Assembly: GCF_030384665.1 (NCBI RefSeq)
Contig: NC_083673.1
Location: 2,551,501 to 2,615,500 of the forward strand
DNA: 64,000 bases
Source of the DNA: Lodderomyces elongisporus
Taxonomy: Eukaryota > Ascomycota > Pichiomycetes > Serinales > Debaryomycetaceae
Reading direction: 5' to 3'
Position numbers and translations under genes: made by a program. Below are positions 63,303 through 64,000 of this stretch, piece after piece (positions within the stretch are counted from its first letter, which is position 1; each line of letters opens with the position of its first letter). The notes under the pieces were generated by a model that saw only the letters and a program-made list of their open reading frames with translations, had not been told where the DNA came from and ran no database searches.

Positions 63303-63415
63303 AGAAATAAGGGGAATTGCAAAGTTCAAATGATTCTGTTCTGACTTTTCTTTTCGATTAGTTTTTGTATGCTTATTTTTTTCCTTTCTTTTTCATTCTT
63401 AATTAGGACAAATTT

Positions 63416-64000
63416 TTAGTTTTGTTCTTGATCTTGATATCTCGATTCTTCAATACCGAGCAAAGTCGCTATATCATAAGTGGACCACGTGAATGAATAC
63501 TGAAGGTACTCTTTATTTATTGTATTTAGTTTTTGGTAAAATTTGATGAATTCAATAAATGCATTATCGATAACATCACTGACTGTAACTGGCGAGTTCA
63601 ATTTTAATAAAGATTGTTGAATCTCAATCATTGCATTGGGAAGAAACTCTTGTAATGCAGAATCTGCTTTATGCAACTGCTCCAAATTGTAAAGCTTGTT
63701 TTCGATAATTGGCTCATAAATTGATACTTCGAAAAAATCATCGGTGAATGGACAAATCATATTGATGATATTATAGTAATCGTACAACTGGCTTCCCTTT
63801 AATATTTGTGTGAGTTCCAATTCAGTCAATTGTTTCGTCAACTCCAAGTTCATGTCGTTGATTTCTAGTACTTTATCAGATAATATTGAAATTGGCATTA
63901 TTTTAGATTGCACTAAATCCAAGAAATTAAACTGGATTATGAGAGTGTCTCTCTTGTCATGCAAGAGAAGTTGGCTGTGCTGAACATGATCTTTGAAAAT
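63416..64000 (-). CDS. unidentified helical protein (partial, 5' end outside window)
   Basis: The frame is open from the stop at 63416 to the window edge, 194 residues, with the start beyond the right end; no ATG in frame near the edge is convincing. The visible part is largely alpha-helical and rich in Leu/Ile/Asn, with heptad-like Leu spacing (VLEINDMNLELTKQLTELEL) and a more structured end (YLQYSFTWSTYDIATLLGIE). There are no membrane segments or enzyme motifs. It could be a subunit of a kinetochore, tethering or other coiled-coil complex, but I do not recognise it. Convergent with DPH1. Confidence 0.7.
   Translation of the reverse strand: MFKDHVQHSQLLLHDKRDTLIIQFNFLDLVQSKIMPISILSDKVLEINDMNLELTKQLTELELTQILKGSQLYDYYNIINMICPFTDDFFEVSIYEPIIENKLYNLEQLHKADSALQEFLPNAMIEIQQSLLKLNSPVTVSDVIDNAFIEFIKFYQKLNTINKEYLQYSFTWSTYDIATLLGIEESRYQDQEQN

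Overview
This window is nuclear DNA from an ascomycete yeast of the Saccharomycotina, most likely of the CUG-Ser (Candida/Lodderomyces) clade. Genes are compact and mostly intronless. The one clear intron carries GTATGT and TACTAAC signals. Intergenic DNA is AT-rich and full of homopolymers and microsatellites. Two proteins contain runs of CTG codons (SHQ1, GNT1-like) that make sense as serine but not as leucine. The ferric-reductase array, HGT-type hexose carrier and CTF1/FarA-type regulator also suit Candida relatives. The exact species cannot be fixed by reading alone; the parapsilosis/Lodderomyces group is a guess.

Layout. 1-15 kb: the end of an unidentified Lys-rich protein, a large Zn2Cys6 regulator (CTF1-like), eRF1 (SUP45), the DEAD-box helicase DRS1 divergent from the rRNA methyltransferase BMT2, and a hexose transporter. 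15-36 kb: an accessory, iron-related region with three ferric reductases on one strand, sulfiredoxin SRX1 between the first two, and an FTH1-type iron permease further on. This region also holds a 2.55-kb LTR element with identical 454-bp LTRs and no gag-pol, a solo LTR of the same family, and a gene-poor interval of more than 5 kb. 36-64 kb: dense housekeeping genes: BUR1 kinase, inositol transporter, cytochrome c1, AIM29, CKA2, SLD7, MRPL10, SEM1, tRNA-Gly, GNT1-like glycosyltransferase, a PRM5/CSI2-like membrane protein, RHO3, EMI1, tRNA-Thr, a TMEM135-like protein, SHQ1, DPH1, and a partial unidentified gene at the right edge.

How they fit together. The ferric reductases would supply ferrous iron at the cell surface, and FTH1 would move iron across the vacuolar membrane. 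Cytochrome c1 and DPH1 (an iron-sulfur enzyme) are iron users but look like ordinary neighbours rather than cluster members. DRS1, BMT2 and SHQ1 act in ribosome or snoRNP assembly; SUP45 and DPH1 act in translation.

The most unusual item is the short LTR element. It has perfect LTR identity, a polypurine tract and 102-bp internal tandem repeats, but no recognisable coding capacity. It is probably a recently mobilised non-autonomous retrotransposon. Positions of CDS starts were chosen on the first credible ATG; several longer reading frames begin at TTG and were trimmed.
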